Below, in pieces: positions 6,093-6,718 of a stretch of 6,718 nucleotides of DNA. Source of the stretch: Sphingobacteriales bacterium (GTDB lineage Bacteria > Bacteroidota > Bacteroidia > Sphingobacteriales > Sphingobacteriaceae). The notes beneath the pieces are model-generated. The model was given only the letters and a program-made list of their open reading frames with translations. It made no database searches and was not told where the DNA came from. A program made the translations under genes and the position numbers. The first letter of the stretch is position 1; every line of letters starts with the position of its first letter. Where the stretch lies: assembly GCA_020058405.1 (NCBI GenBank), contig JAGVEE010000193.1, positions 1 to 6,718 of the forward strand. The letters are read 5' to 3'.

Positions 6093-6611
6093 TTATTTTA
6101 AGGTCGATAGGTTTTTCAAACCCGCTTCAAAATCTGGACCCATCATTCGATCCATCATCAATCCAAAATATTTCATTAATGGATTATTGCCAGCATCTGC
6201 TTGCATGGTCCATTTTACAGTTACTGTTGAATCAGCACTTGCATCTAACTCTAAATAACCGTTCATAGGTGTAAAATCTTCGAACTGTAATTGATAGGCA
6301 ACTACACGTGGCGACACACTTTCAACTATGGTTAACTTACCCTTTCCATCTTTACCTGTCCATTGTTGTGTGGCACCTATGCCTGCCGCCGGACCATAGT
6401 ATTGAATTTGCATGCTAGGTTCTATTAGTTGCCAATGACTCCATGTATTCCAGTTCTTCAGCGTATTTATATTTTTAAAAACAGAATCCACATTTCCTTT
6501 AAAACTAATGCTTCTCTCTACCTTATTTTCCGATGGCAAGAAAACAGAAATCACAAATAACAAAGCGATGATGCTTAGTAGGGTGAGTAGGATTGTTTTT
6601 AATGTTTTCAT
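6093..6611 (-). CDS. Membrane-anchored SRPBCC (START/Bet v1-like) protein, upstream paralog
   Basis: A 172-residue protein with an N-terminal hydrophobic segment (residues 5-25) followed by VERSISFKGNVDSVFKNINT (31-50) and KNWNTWSHW, the start of an SRPBCC/polyketide-cyclase-like domain that fills the rest. Positions shared with its neighbour include Trp54, Trp57, Trp60, the G-x-GATQ segment (77-82), Trp84, Trp134, DAG (139-141) and NP (143-144), which may mark the fold core or ligand pocket. It is probably the first visible gene of a leftward operon (this gene, its paralog, the DUF922 gene), with gaps of 25 and 30 bp. A seven-unit heptamer tract begins 6 bp before its ATG, where a leader or promoter would lie. 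No substrate or partner is evident. Confidence 0.8.
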   Translation of the reverse strand: MKTLKTILLTLLSIIALLFVISVFLPSENKVERSISFKGNVDSVFKNINTLKNWNTWSHWQLIEPSMQIQYYGPAAGIGATQQWTGKDGKGKLTIVESVSPRVVAYQLQFEDFTPMNGYLELDASADSTVTVKWTMQADAGNNPLMKYFGLMMDRMMGPDFEAGLKNLSTLK

Positions 6612-6617
6612 TATAGT

Positions 6618-6667
6618 AGTTATTGGTTATTAGTTATTGGTTATTGGTTATTAAGTTATTAGTTATT
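6618..6667. repeat. GTTATTR heptamer tract upstream of the SRPBCC pair
   Basis: Seven consecutive units on the plus strand: AGTTATT, GGTTATT, AGTTATT, GGTTATT, GGTTATT, AAGTTATT (one extra A) and AGTTATT. The period is 7 bp, apart from one single-base insertion. The tract lies 6-56 bp before the ATG of the upstream SRPBCC gene. On the minus strand each unit contains TAA. The remaining 51 bases to the window edge are AT-rich, and I can assign no gene there with confidence. Confidence 0.8.
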
Positions 6668-6718
6668 TGCATAAGGGTATGATAAAAGGTTCTGTTGATT
6701 TATTTGTAGTCTTTATAA

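Noticed and set aside
6663..6716. 17 open minus-strand codons ending in TAA inside the heptamer tract, possibly the end of an upstream gene
   Set aside because: It would fit the pattern of tracts abutting stop codons, but 17 codons cut by the window edge is too little to support a gene.

Overview
The window looks like a low-GC Bacteroidota chromosome (phylum-level call only). The evidence is a Bacteroidota-style OmpP1/FadL outer-membrane barrel, a TtIDH/ICDH_alpha-type isocitrate dehydrogenase with a C-terminal extra domain, a long UbiD-family decarboxylase, a DUF922 protein with an HExxH motif, membrane-anchored SRPBCC proteins, and starts with A-rich leaders and no Shine-Dalgarno sequence. 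I see no phage, transposon, CRISPR, tRNA or rRNA.

Layout. The left half (2-3118) is transcribed rightwards: the 3' part of the outer-membrane transporter gene, then after 6 bp the UbiD-family decarboxylase. The right half (3195-6611) is transcribed leftwards. Two tandem paralogous SRPBCC genes and a DUF922 gene sit 25-30 bp apart and probably form one operon. After a 162-bp AT-rich gap comes isocitrate dehydrogenase, followed 11 bp later by a 55-codon two-helix membrane protein gene (3195-3362). The two halves converge in a short repeat-rich intergenic region at 3119-3194.

Functions. The dehydrogenase is a TCA-cycle enzyme. The decarboxylase is a prenylated-FMN enzyme, most plausibly in menaquinone biosynthesis because Bacteroidota use menaquinone rather than ubiquinone. 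The barrel is an outer-membrane uptake channel. The SRPBCC and DUF922 proteins are predicted to act at or outside the inner membrane; their substrates are unknown. Apart from operon-like spacing I see no evidence that these genes form one pathway.

What stands out. (1) All the noticeable intergenic repeats share a 7-bp period, carry a stop codon in the unit, and sit at gene 3' ends or just upstream of a start. They resemble in form the heptanucleotide STRR repeats of cyanobacteria. (2) The UbiD-family protein appears to carry a second, degenerate copy of its own C-terminal domain. (3) The small membrane-protein gene contains a perfect 12-bp inverted repeat and takes its stop codon from a heptamer. 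(4) The isocitrate dehydrogenase lacks all four NADP-contacting residues of the E. coli enzyme that I could align. I found no convincing defence, mobile or biosynthetic system; this is mostly a housekeeping region.
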